From: Homarus americanus | Lineage: Eukaryota; Arthropoda; Malacostraca; Decapoda; Nephropidae | Reading direction: 5' to 3' | Assembly: GCF_018991925.1 (NCBI RefSeq) | Contig: NW_024735145.1 | Span: 182,501-246,500, forward strand | Length of the DNA: 64,000 nucleotides | In this document: piece by piece, positions 48,818-59,555 of the stretch | Numbering within the stretch: position 1 is the first letter of the stretch | Layout: the number at the start of each line of letters is the position of its first letter | The notes under the pieces: generated by a model | Told to the model about the DNA's origin: nothing | Seen by the model: only the letters and a program-made list of their open reading frames with translations | The model's database searches: none | Made by a program: the position numbers and the translations under genes

Positions 48818-48992
48818 GACTCTCCATCCATCCATCCCCCTCGTAGAAAAGGTCTCCATCCATCTATCCATCGACCTCGTAGAAAAGGTCTCCATCCATC
48901 CATCCATCCATCCCCCTCGTAGAAAACAGTTGACCCATCCATCCATCCATCCATCCCCCTCGTAGAAAACAGTTGACCCATCCATCCATCCA
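48818..48992. repeat. Minisatellite of CATC runs and CCTCGTAGAAAA blocks
   Basis: Four copies of cctcgtagaaaa, each followed by ggtct or cagttgaccc and a run of CATC of variable length. Confidence 0.95.
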
Positions 48993-49770
48993 CCTCCTCG
49001 TGGGTCACAGTGTAAACAAGGTAAGACCTGTTAATTATACTCACACTTGGGGCCCCCTGAACCGTTCCTCCCGCGCCAGGTGTATAACAAGAGGGGGGGG
49101 GGGTGACCTCGGAGCCCGGTGAGTTGTTTACCTTCATGTGAACACCTCCCCCTCCTCTCTCCCTCCCCCTCCCCTCCCCCTCCCCTCTACTCCTCTCTCC
49201 TCCACACTTGACTGAATTACTCAGAATAGGCAAACTGTACTCCAAGTTTTGTCAATAAATACCCTCTTCTGCCTCCTCTCCTCTCTTTCTCTCCCTCTCC
49301 CCTCTCCTTTCCTCTCCTCTCCTTTCCTCCCTCTTTCGTCCCCCTCTCCTCTCCCGCTCTCCATTTCCTCGACCATTAACTTGCATCTTGTGTCCCCTTC
49401 CCTCCCCCCCATAACCTTCACCCCCTGCCTCTCTCCTTCCCTCTCCACAAGTGCTTGGACAGATGGGCCCCGTCCGTCCAAAGGGGCCCTGTTGACCTAT
49501 CACCGCATCCACCTCGTCTCCTCGCTCACTGCTACACAATGTCAACAAATACAGCCTCGACACAGACTTCCTCACACCCACACTACCACCCACCCACACA
49601 TACCTCCTCCCACACACCTCCACACATCCCCTCCCACACACCTCCCCACACACCCCCACACACACACCCACACACTAATCGAACCCAAACATTGTGGTCT
49701 TAACTCCGAGAGAATCCTTTGTGATATAAGATGGCGTTTATCGTACGGTGTTAAGGTCTTGTTGTGGCGC

Positions 49771-49802
<32 letters not shown>

Positions 49803-50265
49803 CATCAAGTGTGTTGTTAGGTGTGATGACCGCCCTCAGCTGCCACACACAGACAGGCACAGATAATTCGGGTGTCCAACTCTCATGGGAAATATCCAAC
49901 GTCTCACTAAGATGTTGGCGGTGATGGTTCTCTCTCTCTCTCTCTCTATCTATCTCTCTCTCTCTCTGTATGTGTGAGAGAGAGAGAGAGGCCATATATG
50001 AGTTATTGTTGGCAAGTGTTCATGGCTGGTCGAGTGTGTAGCGTATCAACCAATAACCAAACTCAAGTCCCTCTTAAATGTCTCACAATCAGGGGTTCAG
50101 ACACACTTTTATATACTTAGATCTTACTTATAACGTAAATACCTACTTATAAATGCCAATGTTTACTTATAATATACCCGTTACTTAATGCTTACGGTTG
50201 GATCTTAGTTAAGACTTAAAATTTATCTTACTTGGTTACAAATTCTATCAGTTGGGTTAGAAGAG
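48993..50265. other. Pyrimidine tracts and microsatellites, no gene
   Basis: C/T-rich blocks at 49145-49205 and 49262-49445; CACCC repeats at 49570-49675; (GA)n at 49776-49802; CT and GA runs at 49928-49991. Confidence 0.6.
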
Positions 50266-50271
50266 GCAGAC

Positions 50272-50272
<1 letters not shown>

Positions 50273-50308
<36 letters not shown>

Positions 50309-50524
50309 ATGAATGTTATGTCTGCTCTGTATGTGTGTGTGTGTGTGTATGTTATGTCTGCTCTGTATGTGTGTGTGTGTGTGTATGTTGTGGAATGTGC
50401 GTGCATTTGTTTGCGGCAATACGTTATCGGTCATGGGGTGAAGGATGTTGTTGCAGAGGCCAAAGTTGAGTGTGTGTGTGTGCAGTATGTGTGTAGCAGC
50501 TGGAGGTTGTACTTAGTTACACAC

Positions 50525-50563
<39 letters not shown>
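50273..50563. repeat. GT-rich cluster with duplicated ATGTCTGCTCTGTATG spacer
   Basis: (GT)n at 50273-50308, then two GT runs each preceded by tatgtctgctctgtatg, and (CA)n at 50521-50563. Confidence 0.9.
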
Positions 50564-50565
<2 letters not shown>

Positions 50566-50835
50566 ACAATAAACTACAAGAACTAAATCCCAACATCACC
50601 TACAACTCATCAAATTATATAAAAACATCACTAATATACACAACTATATAACTGGTCGCCATTATATAGAACACTAAGATTCTTATTATCACAACTATTT
50701 ATTTTTAATCTTCGTTCGTGTTTTGTTTTTATTCGTTGTTTTGTTGTTGTATCGATGTTGTTTTGTTTTTTGTTTTCTTATCTTTTCGTTCTGTTTATGG
50801 TGGTGTTATCTTGTTGCCGTGACCTAGGACTTGGA

Positions 50836-50840
<5 letters not shown>

Positions 50841-50876
<36 letters not shown>
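50841..50876. repeat. (GA)n microsatellite
   Basis: About 17 units. Confidence 0.95.
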
Positions 50877-50877
<1 letters not shown>

Positions 50878-51180
50878 CTGACCTTGTTACGGCTGGGGCG
50901 GCTGTGTGTGTGTGTTTTAATGGCTGACACGGTGTTAGTGAGATTAGATTGGTATCTGTAACTTCCTTTGTAATTGTATCTGTACCTGGACTTGTATTTT
51001 GTACCTCTCCCTTGTGTACTTACTTGTATCTGTATTTGTTCTTGTACTTATATTTGTGAAACGAGTTGAAGTTTTATATATACAGTGAGTGAGTGTCCCC
51101 CCTACACTCAGCCTCAGTTTAGTCCACTGGCGGAAAGGTCAAGGAAATTGTGTCCAGCGCCCGGAAGTTTTGTCGCAGTT

Positions 51181-51832
51181 TCCACCCCAACGCCTGCTGT
51201 GCCACCCCAACGCCTGCTGTGCCACCCCCAACGCCTGCTGTGCCACCCCACGCCAGCTAAAGCACCTCCAACGCCTGCTGTGCCACCCCAACGCCTGCTG
51301 TGCACCCCAACGCCTGCTGCAAAACCCCCACGCCCGTGCCACCCCAACGCCTGCTGTGCCACCCCAACGCCTGCTGTGCCACCCCCAACGCCTGCAGCCA
51401 CCCCTAACGCCTGCAGCCACCCCAACGCCTACCCCAAGCACCCCCACGCCAGCTGTGCCACCTCCAACGCCTGCTGTACCACCCCAACGCCTGCAGCACC
51501 CCACGCTTGCTGCAAACGCCACCCCAACGCCTACTGTGCCACCCCACGCCAGCCCACCCCCACGCCAGGTTGCCACCCCACGCCAGCTGTGCCACCCCAA
51601 CGCCTGCTGTCACCCCCAACGCCTGCTGTGCCACCCCAACGCCTGCTGTGCCACCCCCAACGCCTGCTGTGCCACCCCCACGCCAGCTGTGCCACCCCAC
51701 GCCAGCTGTGCCACCTCCAACGCCTGCTGTACCACCCCCAACGCCTGCTGTGCCACCCCCACGCTTGCTGTGCCACCCCCAACGCCTACTGTGCCACCCC
51801 CACGCCTGCTGTGCCACCACGCCTTTTGTTAA
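51181..51832. repeat. 20-22-bp minisatellite, about 30 copies
   Basis: Unit acgcctgctgtgccacccca, with CCCA/CCCCA length changes and variants such as acgccagctgtgcc and acgcctgcagcc. Both strands stay open in several frames because the unit lacks stops. These are repeat artefacts, not proteins. Confidence 0.95.
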
Positions 51833-51835
51833 TTA

Positions 51836-52206
51836 CCTTTTATGGCTCACGAAAATTATTAGTGGCTCATGTGTCTCAGAAGGACAGGTTTTTATTGGCT
51901 CACATAGCTCAGCCAATCATTAACTAGCTTGTAATTAACCTTTATGGCTCCCCAATTGTGTTATGGTGTATTTATGGCTCACCTCTTATGTTATGGTGTC
52001 TCAGGGTTACCATTCAGGCATTAAATCCCCTTAATCGTTGACCTTTATGGCTCAGCAGACATACGTGGGATTTCAATGGCTCTCACGCTCTTATTACCCT
52101 TTATGGCTCATCACCTCCGTCACTGGCTTAATGGCTCGCACGGAACCCCTAAACTACCTTTATATTATATTTTATTGCTCACACTACCTCCCTTATTGGC
52201 TCATCT
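51836..52206. repeat. Interspersed TTTATGGCTCA motif cluster
   Basis: About 11 copies of tttatggctca or close variants lie at irregular spacing, directly after the 20-22-bp array. Confidence 0.75.
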
Positions 52207-52439
52207 CCCCACAGGTGTGACTCCCAACATACCTGTAATTATAAACCATACCTGTATATCACACCTGAAGATATACCGATATATCAGAATATATTTTGTT
52301 CTCTTACAGTATATCGTATATAGGCCAAGAGTGCACCTACCTGTCATCTCCTGTTAATTACTATACCTGTATTTTGTACCTGAACTTTTGCTGTTACCTG
52401 TAATTTTCAGTATTTTTTTTTAATTATCTCTCGTATCCG

Positions 52440-53160
52440 GGCTGTTGTCGTGGTTGTAGTTGTAGTTATGATTATAGTCTTTGTGGTTGTAGTAGTTGTT
52501 GTAGAATGAGTTTTAATAGTTGTAGTGATTGTTTAAGTTCATTAGTTATAGTAATTGTTGTAGTTTGGATAGTTGTAGTTGTTGTAGTAGTATTTGATGT
52601 AATAGTTGTAGTGGTTGTTTAAGATCATTAGTTATATTACATGTTGTAGTTTGGATAGTAGTAGTAGTTATTGTTGTTGTTATAGTAGTTGTTGTAGCTG
52701 GTTGTGTTGTCTATATAAGGACGTGTTGTTGTGGAAGAGATGGGAGATTTATGTTGTGTGGAACATATGAGAGTGTGGCGGAACAGAGTGGTGGTAGGGA
52801 GGATGGTGGTAGCTGTGGTGATGGTGGTAGTGGTGATGTTGGTGCTGACTGTGGTGTTGGTGGTAGTGGTGATGTTGGTGCTGACTGTGGTGTTGGTGGA
52901 GGAAGCTAAGGTGTTGGAGATTGCTGTGTTGATAGTGGTGGTGATGGAGGCTGTAGTGTTGGAGATTATGGTGACGATTGTGGAGGCTGTGGTGTTGGAG
53001 GTAGTTGTGGTGATTGTGGAGGAAGCTAAGGTGTTGGAGATTGCGGTGTTGATAGTGGTGGTGATGGAGGCTGTAGTGTTGGAGATTATGGTAACGATGG
53101 TGGAAGCTGTGGTGTTGGAGATTGTGGTGGAGGCTGTGGTGTTGGGGACAGCTGTGGTGA
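52440..53160. repeat. GTT/GTA/GGT repeat region with a 120-bp duplication
   Basis: 52440-52700 is degenerate TTGTAG. 52780-53155 is GGTGTTGGAG-type. A 120-bp segment starting near ggaagctaaggtgttggaga (52901) is repeated at exactly +120 (53021). The + strand frame stays open for 169 codons, but its composition is that of the repeat. Confidence 0.85.
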
Positions 53161-54004
53161 TGCCGTATGTGTCACTTTCACTGTTTTCCCGGCAGGTGGC
53201 AGGACGTTCCACCCCGGTCATCTGCCTCAGGAGCGGGTGAGGAGGAGGAGAGTGACCTGAGGGAGAGAGGGAGGAAGGAAAGTGGTGAGGGAGGGAAGGG
53301 GGGGGGGAGTGGTGAGGGAGGGAGGAAAGTGGCGAGGGGGGTTGGGGAGTGGTGAGGGTGGAAAGAAAGTGGTGAGGGAGGGAGGATATTGAGGGGTAGT
53401 GAGGGATGGTGAGGCGTAGTGGTGACCTCGTGTACTATATACAGTAACCTTTTGAGAGAAATTGTTAAATTGACGCGTGTAACATCCCCCTCACCCCTCA
53501 CCGTCACCCTCACCCGGCCCACCCTGCCTACTGATGCGTGACTACCATGTGAGAGGCTGAACACAACGAACCTAACCTAACCTAACCACCACCTCATCAC
53601 CCACCCCTCACCCCCACCCCTCTCACCACCCCCACCCCTCTCACCACCTCACCACCCACCACCCTCACCACTTCAGTATGGACAAGCGCTAACGTAAACA
53701 GTTCAGCCTCCGGATACACACACAGTCCTAGAGCCACAACACTAAGTCGATCTAGTTAAGGAAAGATTTACAGTGTTATTCTTGTTTGGGTTTACGAGGT
53801 GACCAGCGAGTGTGTGTCGGTGAAGCTTCGTGTTTACACCGACGAATACATCAGTTTATTTTCGTTTGTGTATTTGATTTGTTTTTTTACAGTTGAGATG
53901 TAAGGAAAGGGAGTCTGTCTGTCTGTCTGTATATCTGTCTGTCTGTATATCTGTCTGTCTGTACATCTGTCTGTCTGTATATTAAGTACCTCACCTTGTT
54001 CCAG
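53161..54004. other. No exon recognised upstream of Ptp10D exon A
   Basis: 53230-53400 is purine-rich gagggagggag sequence, 53565-53588 has CCTAA words, 53590-53670 is CACCCC-rich and 53911-53985 is a tctgtctgtatatctg repeat. A signal-peptide exon was not found here. Confidence 0.5.
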
Positions 54005-54251
54005 TGTGACGGGGCAGATGTGGTAATCCAGATCCCGCCAGAGCGAGTACGTGACCAAGATGGCTACTACCGCCTGGACTACTGGCCGCCCCAGGGTAAC
54101 CCACCGCCCAATTCCACCTTCACCCCCGCCCAGGTGTCTCAGGGGGTGGAGCTCACCAGGGCACTACCGGGCACCAAGTACGACTTCCAGCTGTACTACA
54201 CCAACGGCTCCATTACCGACTACCCCACCTGGACTGCTTCTATCACCACAG
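54005..54251 (+). CDS. Ptp10D: Ptp10D-like exon A: N-terminal domain
   Basis: 82 codons plus one base: [15 protein letters not shown], then [19 protein letters not shown] and [20 protein letters not shown], ending SITT. N-glycosylation motifs NST and NGS are present. Acceptor cttgttccag, donor CAG|gtacga, entering in phase 0 and leaving in phase 1. The mature N-terminus probably begins near its start, because fly Ptp10D has its signal peptide directly before this segment. Confidence 0.9.
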
Positions 54252-54784
54252 GTACGACTTTTGTGTGGTAGTGTCAACTCTGTTCATTCCTTCCATCTAT
54301 CCATCCATCCCTCCATCCCCCTTTCTCTCTCTCTCTCACTCTCTCTCCCTCCATCTATCCATCCATCCCTCCATCCCCCTTTCTCTCTCTCTCTCACTCT
54401 CTCTCCCTCCATCCCTCCCTTCATCCCTCCCTCCCCTTGAGAACACCACCACCTCCTTCGCTCTAGACACCCTCCATCTCTGAGTCTAACGGACCCTCTA
54501 TATAACGGACTTTCACCCCTATATAGTCCGTTAAATAGAGGGTTTCACTTAGTTCCCACAGGTGAATGATGTTACCTGTCCTGGGTGTCAACTTTACTGA
54601 TTAATTGAATTTGTTTTGATGATGAATAATGTGGTGGTTGTTGTTGTTGTTGGTGGTGGTGTGTTATTTAACCACTGAAAATTACCCAAGGGAAGTGAGA
54701 TGATGATGATGATGATGACGACGATGATGATGATGATGACGACGATGATGATGATGATGACGACAGAGCAGATGGCACCAACAG

Positions 54785-54833
<49 letters not shown>

Positions 54834-55344
54834 GTCATCTGCCGCCTGTAGTTAAGATGTGCTCGGGGTGTAAGACCATTTAAGGAGGAGAGAGGGAGGG
54901 CGTCGTCTGGTGAAAATTGTGCTCACCGTCACGTCTTGGTGAACTGACTTGTGTGGCGTGTTGGCTTGGTGCTGGTGCTGGTGCTTGGTGGTAGTGGTGG
55001 TGGTTGTTGAGGGGTGGTGGATAGACAGAAATGGTGAGAATGGACAGAGAGACAATCAGAACAGACAGAGATAATCAGAACGGACAGACAGACAGTGGGA
55101 GACGGCGCCACAAGGTGAGGGAAGGTGCGAACAATGGGTGATGGTAATTAATGGTGCACATCTCCAGGTGACGCCAATAACGTGTGTATGTGTGTGTGTG
55201 TTCCGCCCACACATACAAAAACGGCACACAAACAAACAAAAATATGACAAAAACAAGAACACACACGACTCAAACTTAGACACAAACAAACAAACATACA
55301 CAAAAAACGATACACAAACAAACAAATAAAACACACACACACAC

Positions 55345-55382
<38 letters not shown>

Positions 55383-57473
55383 TATACATATCATCTCTTA
55401 AGCCAAAACTTTCAATTTATATTCAGTAGCACCCGAGGCCAGCTGAGGTGGGGGGGGGGTAGGGAAGGTGTCTCACATGGAGGTGTATATATAGGCACCT
55501 GGGCCGGGGATTTAACCCACCCAGGTAATTGTTCATTTATTTCTCACCTGTGACGTTAAGTGTTGGTGGTGATGAATATTTCTTTAATTCTCTCTTTCTC
55601 TCTCTATTCTCTCACTCCCTCTCTCTATTCTTTTTTCTCTTCCTTTGTTGTTTCTCTATTCTTTATCTATTATTTCTTTCTCTATGTTCCTTCTTTAGTT
55701 CTTTATTCTTTCTCTCGGTCTATTTCATCTCTCTCTCTCTCTCTGTCTCTCTTCTATTCTCTCGCTCTCTCTGACTTTTGCTAGAGAGACTGAAGACGAG
55801 TATTTATTTATTTATTTTCCTTTTGCGTGTGTGAGGGAGGGGGAGGTTTAAGAGGAGACAAGTCACCTAGTACACCTGTGGCTAGAGTGTACCTGTGTCA
55901 GCCTGTGCCTGCGTCAACCTGTACCTTGGTTAGCCCAGGTATTCGAAGTACTGTACCGAGTGGCCTGTCTCTACAAGGCACCATTTCTATCTGACTTACC
56001 CATTAGACCTGGGACTTATTTGAACTGGGACCTATTAGAACTGGAACCCCCTTTAAAACTACGACTAATTACGACTCTGGCACCTTTAGAACCGTCGTGG
56101 TCACGCTCTAGGACCAGGGTTGTCGTTCTTATCCCCCCCCCCTCCTTACCCAACCCCTCCCCTACCCCCATCCACCACCCTCCTCTGGTCTTCACGGTCG
56201 TATTCCTTGCTCTACCACCTCCAAAGTACCATCCGTCATGACGTTGTGCTGTGTCGTGTCGTGTCGTGTCGTGGGTGATTGCTGAAGAATGACTGGACGG
56301 ATATTTACCACAAACTTGGGCTAAATATTTGTTGACGTCACCCTGTTGCTTGGTAGTGACGTATAGCAGCCCCCTGGTGATCGTTTTGGTAAGTAATTTC
56401 GTTCATTAGATGATGGGGGGCCTTTGGATTCCCGTCAGTAATATGATAATGTTGTGACCGATTTATGTGTGTCTGTGTGTCAATCAATTTCACTATTATT
56501 TGATTTATTGTCTCATGCACCTCTCTTGTCCCCCCCTTCCCCTCCCTCCTCCTCCACAATACCACCACAATAACCATCCTTTTTTTCTCATCTCTCTCCC
56601 CTTACAGTTCCACCACCACCTACCAACCTAACCATCCAAGTACGGTCGGGGAAAAGCGCCTTGGTGAGCTGGGATCCTCCAGTAATCGGCGGGTACTCTG
56701 CCTTCAAGCTTAAAGTGATCCCTCTCTCGGAATCCCAAAACAGCAATAGAAATGTTGTTATCTCAGCAGCTCAGTTACCCTTCAACCTCAGAGAACTTAA
56801 CCCCGGGGCATCCTATGAGCTACAGCTATACACCGTCTACGAGAATAAGGAAAGCGCTGCCTACATCTCCTCTAACTTCACTACACGTAAGTTGGTTAGA
56901 GGGTTCATAGCTCGATACTTTCCCTCGTATGGTGTCTTGTTTGTTTATATTATTGTTGTGATGGTGATGTAATGGGGATGTGTATGGTGTATGGACAGTG
57001 TCGTAGGTTAGGTACTGTCCTTCACCATTCACTTAACACCCTGGTACTGTCCTTCACCAGTCACTAACACCCCTGGTACTCTCCCTCAACAGTCATTAAC
57101 ACCCTGGTACTCTCCCTCACCAGTCACTTAACACCCTGGTACTCTCTCACCATTCACTTAACACCCTGGTACTCTCCTCACCAGTCACTAACACCCTGGT
57201 ACTCTCCCTCACCAGTCATTAACACCCTGGTACTTCCTCACCAGTCACTAACACCCTGGTAATTTCCTCACCAGTCACTTAACACCCTGGTACTCTCCTT
57301 CAACAGTCACTTAACACCCTGGTACTCTCCCTCACCAGTCACTAACACCCTGGTACTCTCCCTCAACAGGTCCCAATGCTCCAGGTCGCTTCATCGTCTG
57401 GTACCGCAATGAAACTACTATGTTGGTACTGTGGCAGCCGCCCTACCCTGCCGGTATATACTCACACTACCGA
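54005..57473 (+). CDS. Ptp10D: Receptor-type tyrosine phosphatase, Ptp10D/Ptp4E-like: N-terminal extracellular part
   Basis: Three exons (54005-54251, 56608-56886, 57370-57473) join in frame into about 210 residues that match, from memory, the start of Drosophila Ptp10D: the sequences around [35 protein letters not shown] and [11 protein letters not shown] are strongly conserved. The family consists of single-pass cell-surface proteins with many fibronectin III repeats outside and one phosphatase domain inside; in flies they act in axon guidance and tracheal tube morphogenesis. Introns at the domain borders are phase 1, as usual for fibronectin III modules. Missing here are the signal-peptide exon (a weak candidate lies about 12 kb upstream), the remaining fibronectin repeats, the membrane segment and the phosphatase domain, which must lie past 64000. 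Ptp10D and Ptp4E are paralogues and cannot be separated with this piece. Confidence 0.9.
54288..54435. repeat. 58-bp tandem repeat in Ptp10D intron
   Basis: Unit of ccatctatccatccatccct plus a CT-rich run ending ctctctccct, two full copies and a partial one. Confidence 0.9.
54493..54543. mobile_element. Short foldback hairpin, MITE-like
   Basis: Arms accctctatataacggact and the complement of agtccgttaaatagagggt match at 18 of 19, with a 13-nt loop. The CCCTCTATATAACGGAC end resembles termini of pogo-type elements. Confidence 0.65.
54690..54831. repeat. GATGACGAC repeats and (CT)n
   Basis: Three 21-bp units of (GAT)n(GAC)2 at 54699-54763 and (CT)n at 54788-54831. Confidence 0.95.
54840..56605. 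other. Rest of the intron between Ptp10D exons A and B
   Basis: (CA)n at 55329-55380, CT/CTT-rich 55590-55775, dispersed TTAGAACTGG motif at 55998-56060, GTGTC repeat at 56249-56271 and TGACGTCA at 56333-56340. No exon recognised. Confidence 0.6.
56608..56886 (+). CDS. Ptp10D: Ptp10D-like exon B: fibronectin III domain
   Basis: One complete fibronectin III module on one exon with phase-1 borders: [37 protein letters not shown], then [20 protein letters not shown] and SSNFTTR. The B-strand Trp (SWDPP) and the F-strand Tyr (SYELQLY) are in place. NLT and NFT are potential glycosylation sites. Acceptor cccttacag, donor C|gtaagt. Confidence 0.92.
57010..57369. repeat. 12-unit tandem array of 3' splice-site-like modules before Ptp10D exon C
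   Basis: Units of about 27-31 bp each read roughly ggtactctccctcaccag then tcactaacaccct. Ten of 12 units carry CAG after a pyrimidine stretch (units 1 and 5 have cattc instead). Internal units contain CTAAC, TTAAC or ATTAAC, which resemble branchpoints. The last unit is the real acceptor. Confidence 0.95.
57370..57473 (+). CDS. Ptp10D: Ptp10D-like exon C: start of next fibronectin III domain
   Basis: Split Arg then [34 protein letters not shown], the first half of a fibronectin III module. Donor CGA|gtaagt, phase 0. The acceptor ctctccctcaacag is the last unit of a tandem array. No recognisable continuation was found in the remaining 6.5 kb, so the next intron is at least that long. Confidence 0.9.
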
Positions 57474-57540
57474 GTAAGTACTGTTCTGTCTGTCTGTCTG
57501 TATATGTCTGTCTCTCTGTCTTGTGCATTGATATATTGGT

Positions 57541-57544
<4 letters not shown>

Positions 57545-57581
<37 letters not shown>
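57545..57581. repeat. (GT)n microsatellite
   Basis: About 18 units, 70 nt after the exon C donor. Confidence 0.95.
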
Positions 57582-57582
<1 letters not shown>

Positions 57583-57627
57583 TCAGTCTAAGCCAGTCAG
57601 CGGTATTCACAACCACATCAACACGAG

Positions 57628-57872
57628 GAACCAGCTGTCAGTCACCCCACCAGCTGTCAGTCACCCCACCAGCTGTCAGTCACCCCACCAGCTGTCACCT
57701 CACTGTTCCAGCAGTCACCTCACCACCTGTCACCTCACCACTTCAGCTGTCACCTCACCATTCCAGCAGTCACTTCACCACTCCAGCAGTCACTTCACCG
57801 TTCCAGCTGTCACCTCACCACACCAGCTGTCACCTCACCACTCCAGCTGTCACTTTACCACCTGTACTCTAG
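57628..57872. repeat. About 20-bp tandem repeat downstream of Ptp10D exon C
   Basis: About 11 units of the type cagctgtcacctcaccactc. The first units are 19 bp (cagctgtcagtcaccccac) and later ones vary. It begins about 155 nt after the exon C donor, inside the next intron. Confidence 0.9.
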
Positions 57873-57910
57873 GCTCGTTAAACTCCGTGATGGGTAATTA
57901 ACGAGAGGTA

Positions 57911-57918
57911 GATAGATT

Positions 57919-57972
<54 letters not shown>

Positions 57973-58013
57973 TAACTACTTACAATGATGGATAGATAAA
58001 GGAAATGTAATTA

Positions 58014-58085
<72 letters not shown>
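57911..58085. repeat. (GATA)n followed by long (GT)n
   Basis: GATA at 57911-57970, about 14 units; GT at 58015-58085, about 35 units. Confidence 0.95.
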
Positions 58086-58088
<3 letters not shown>

Positions 58089-58289
58089 TCTCACCGCCTT
58101 GTAGTGCCTTTTCCCAGGCTGGTCACTGACGCCTACTGTGCCACGCCTCCCTGCCTCCGTGTCCAAACCCCTCCACGGACATCCCTCCCGCTATGTCCGT
58201 ATCGCTGCTGCCGCTACGCCGTGCTAAATGACCCGAGTCGGTCCAACACCTTGAAGTGAAATTGGGTCGTTTATATTCAGTATTATAAT

Positions 58290-58325
<36 letters not shown>

Positions 58326-58781
58326 TTCACAGAGGGCGTGGCAACTATTACCATAGACATATATTTGCTCCGTGCAGACATGGCGTGTGTGTGTGTGTCG
58401 TGGCGTGGTGTGATGGAGAGGGCGTGGCTGTCTCATTGCCCTAGGATGGTCACTTTGACCTCTTGCAGCGAGTGGAGGTCATGGTAGAGGTAGAGGTAGT
58501 GGTTGATGCTCTAGAGCCAGTGATGGTGGTAATTGTTGTTGTAGTTGGTGGTGGTGGTACAGGGATGGTGATAGGGAAAGGAAGGGGACAGGAAAGGGAA
58601 GGAGAGGGAAAGGGAAGAGGAGGAAAGGGAAAGAGAGGAGGGAAGGGAAGCGTGTAGGAGGTAGGCGTCTCCTCTTCTCTGACCCTGAACACACCCCCAC
58701 CTACCTCACCTGCTACATAACTTACCTGTAATTACTCACACTGCTGGTGGCTCTACGTGACGCTGGCACTGATGGATGAAA

Positions 58782-58821
<40 letters not shown>

Positions 58822-59017
58822 GCCCTTACCCTAGAGGAGAGAGAGAGGGAGGAGGGGTGCCCTTACCCTCACCCAGGCGTGGGGGAGGCCCCGTCAGGAC
58901 CCGGAAACAGCCAAACAAGGAGGCAGGAGGAACGTATAACGGCTGCCGTCTTAATTACCTGCTGGTGGAGTGTAGGTGGTGGAGTGTTGGTGATGGTGGA
59001 GTGTAGTGTGGTGTTGG

Positions 59018-59083
<66 letters not shown>

Positions 59084-59555
59084 TCGCCTCGCCTCGCCTC
59101 CAGCCAGCCAGCCTCTCACTACCTCCTACCCCGGGTGTTGTGTCTCTACTTATCTACCACAGTACTTATTACTTATATATGTATTCTACAGGAAGGAAAC
59201 AAGACCGTGTAGAGTACTTATGTGTATTACTTATAGTCTGGATGGTGGAGTCGGTATTATGTGGATTAAAAATCATGTTATTTAAGTATTTTTACGTATA
59301 TACAAGACCTCCAGTTTACCCATAGTTGTACCATACCATATTGTACCGCGTGGTGTACCGACTACGAGTGATTTTTTTTGTACCACACCTCATAACGTAC
59401 TGTAAGTGGTGTACAGTTAGCGGAGTACAGCTGGATCACTGTACCGGGGGGGTACCGTGAAATCTCCGTGGCGTGTGAGGGGAGTGACACTATGTGGTTT
59501 TGGTGACACAGTGAGCGTGATGTGTAATACTGTGTGCTGACTGGTCATGTGGGCC
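58086..59555. other. Ptp10D intron, no exon recognised
   Basis: (CT)n at 58291-58321, (GA)n at 58786-58819 and 59022-59079, and a purine tract at 58560-58650. A GC-rich unique patch at 58105-58255 has no frame resembling a fibronectin domain. Confidence 0.6.

Noticed and set aside
51085..51927. 280-codon Pro/Thr/Cys-rich frame
   Set aside because: Repeat translation of the GCCACCCC minisatellite; the opposite strand and other frames are equally open.
53178..53564. Ser/Pro/Leu-rich minus-strand frame of 128 codons
   Set aside because: Translation of GGGAGG-type purine repeats; complementary strand artefact.
58105..58257. GC-rich unique segment in the phosphatase intron as an exon
   Set aside because: None of the frames resembles the expected fibronectin sequence and none has matching splice phases.
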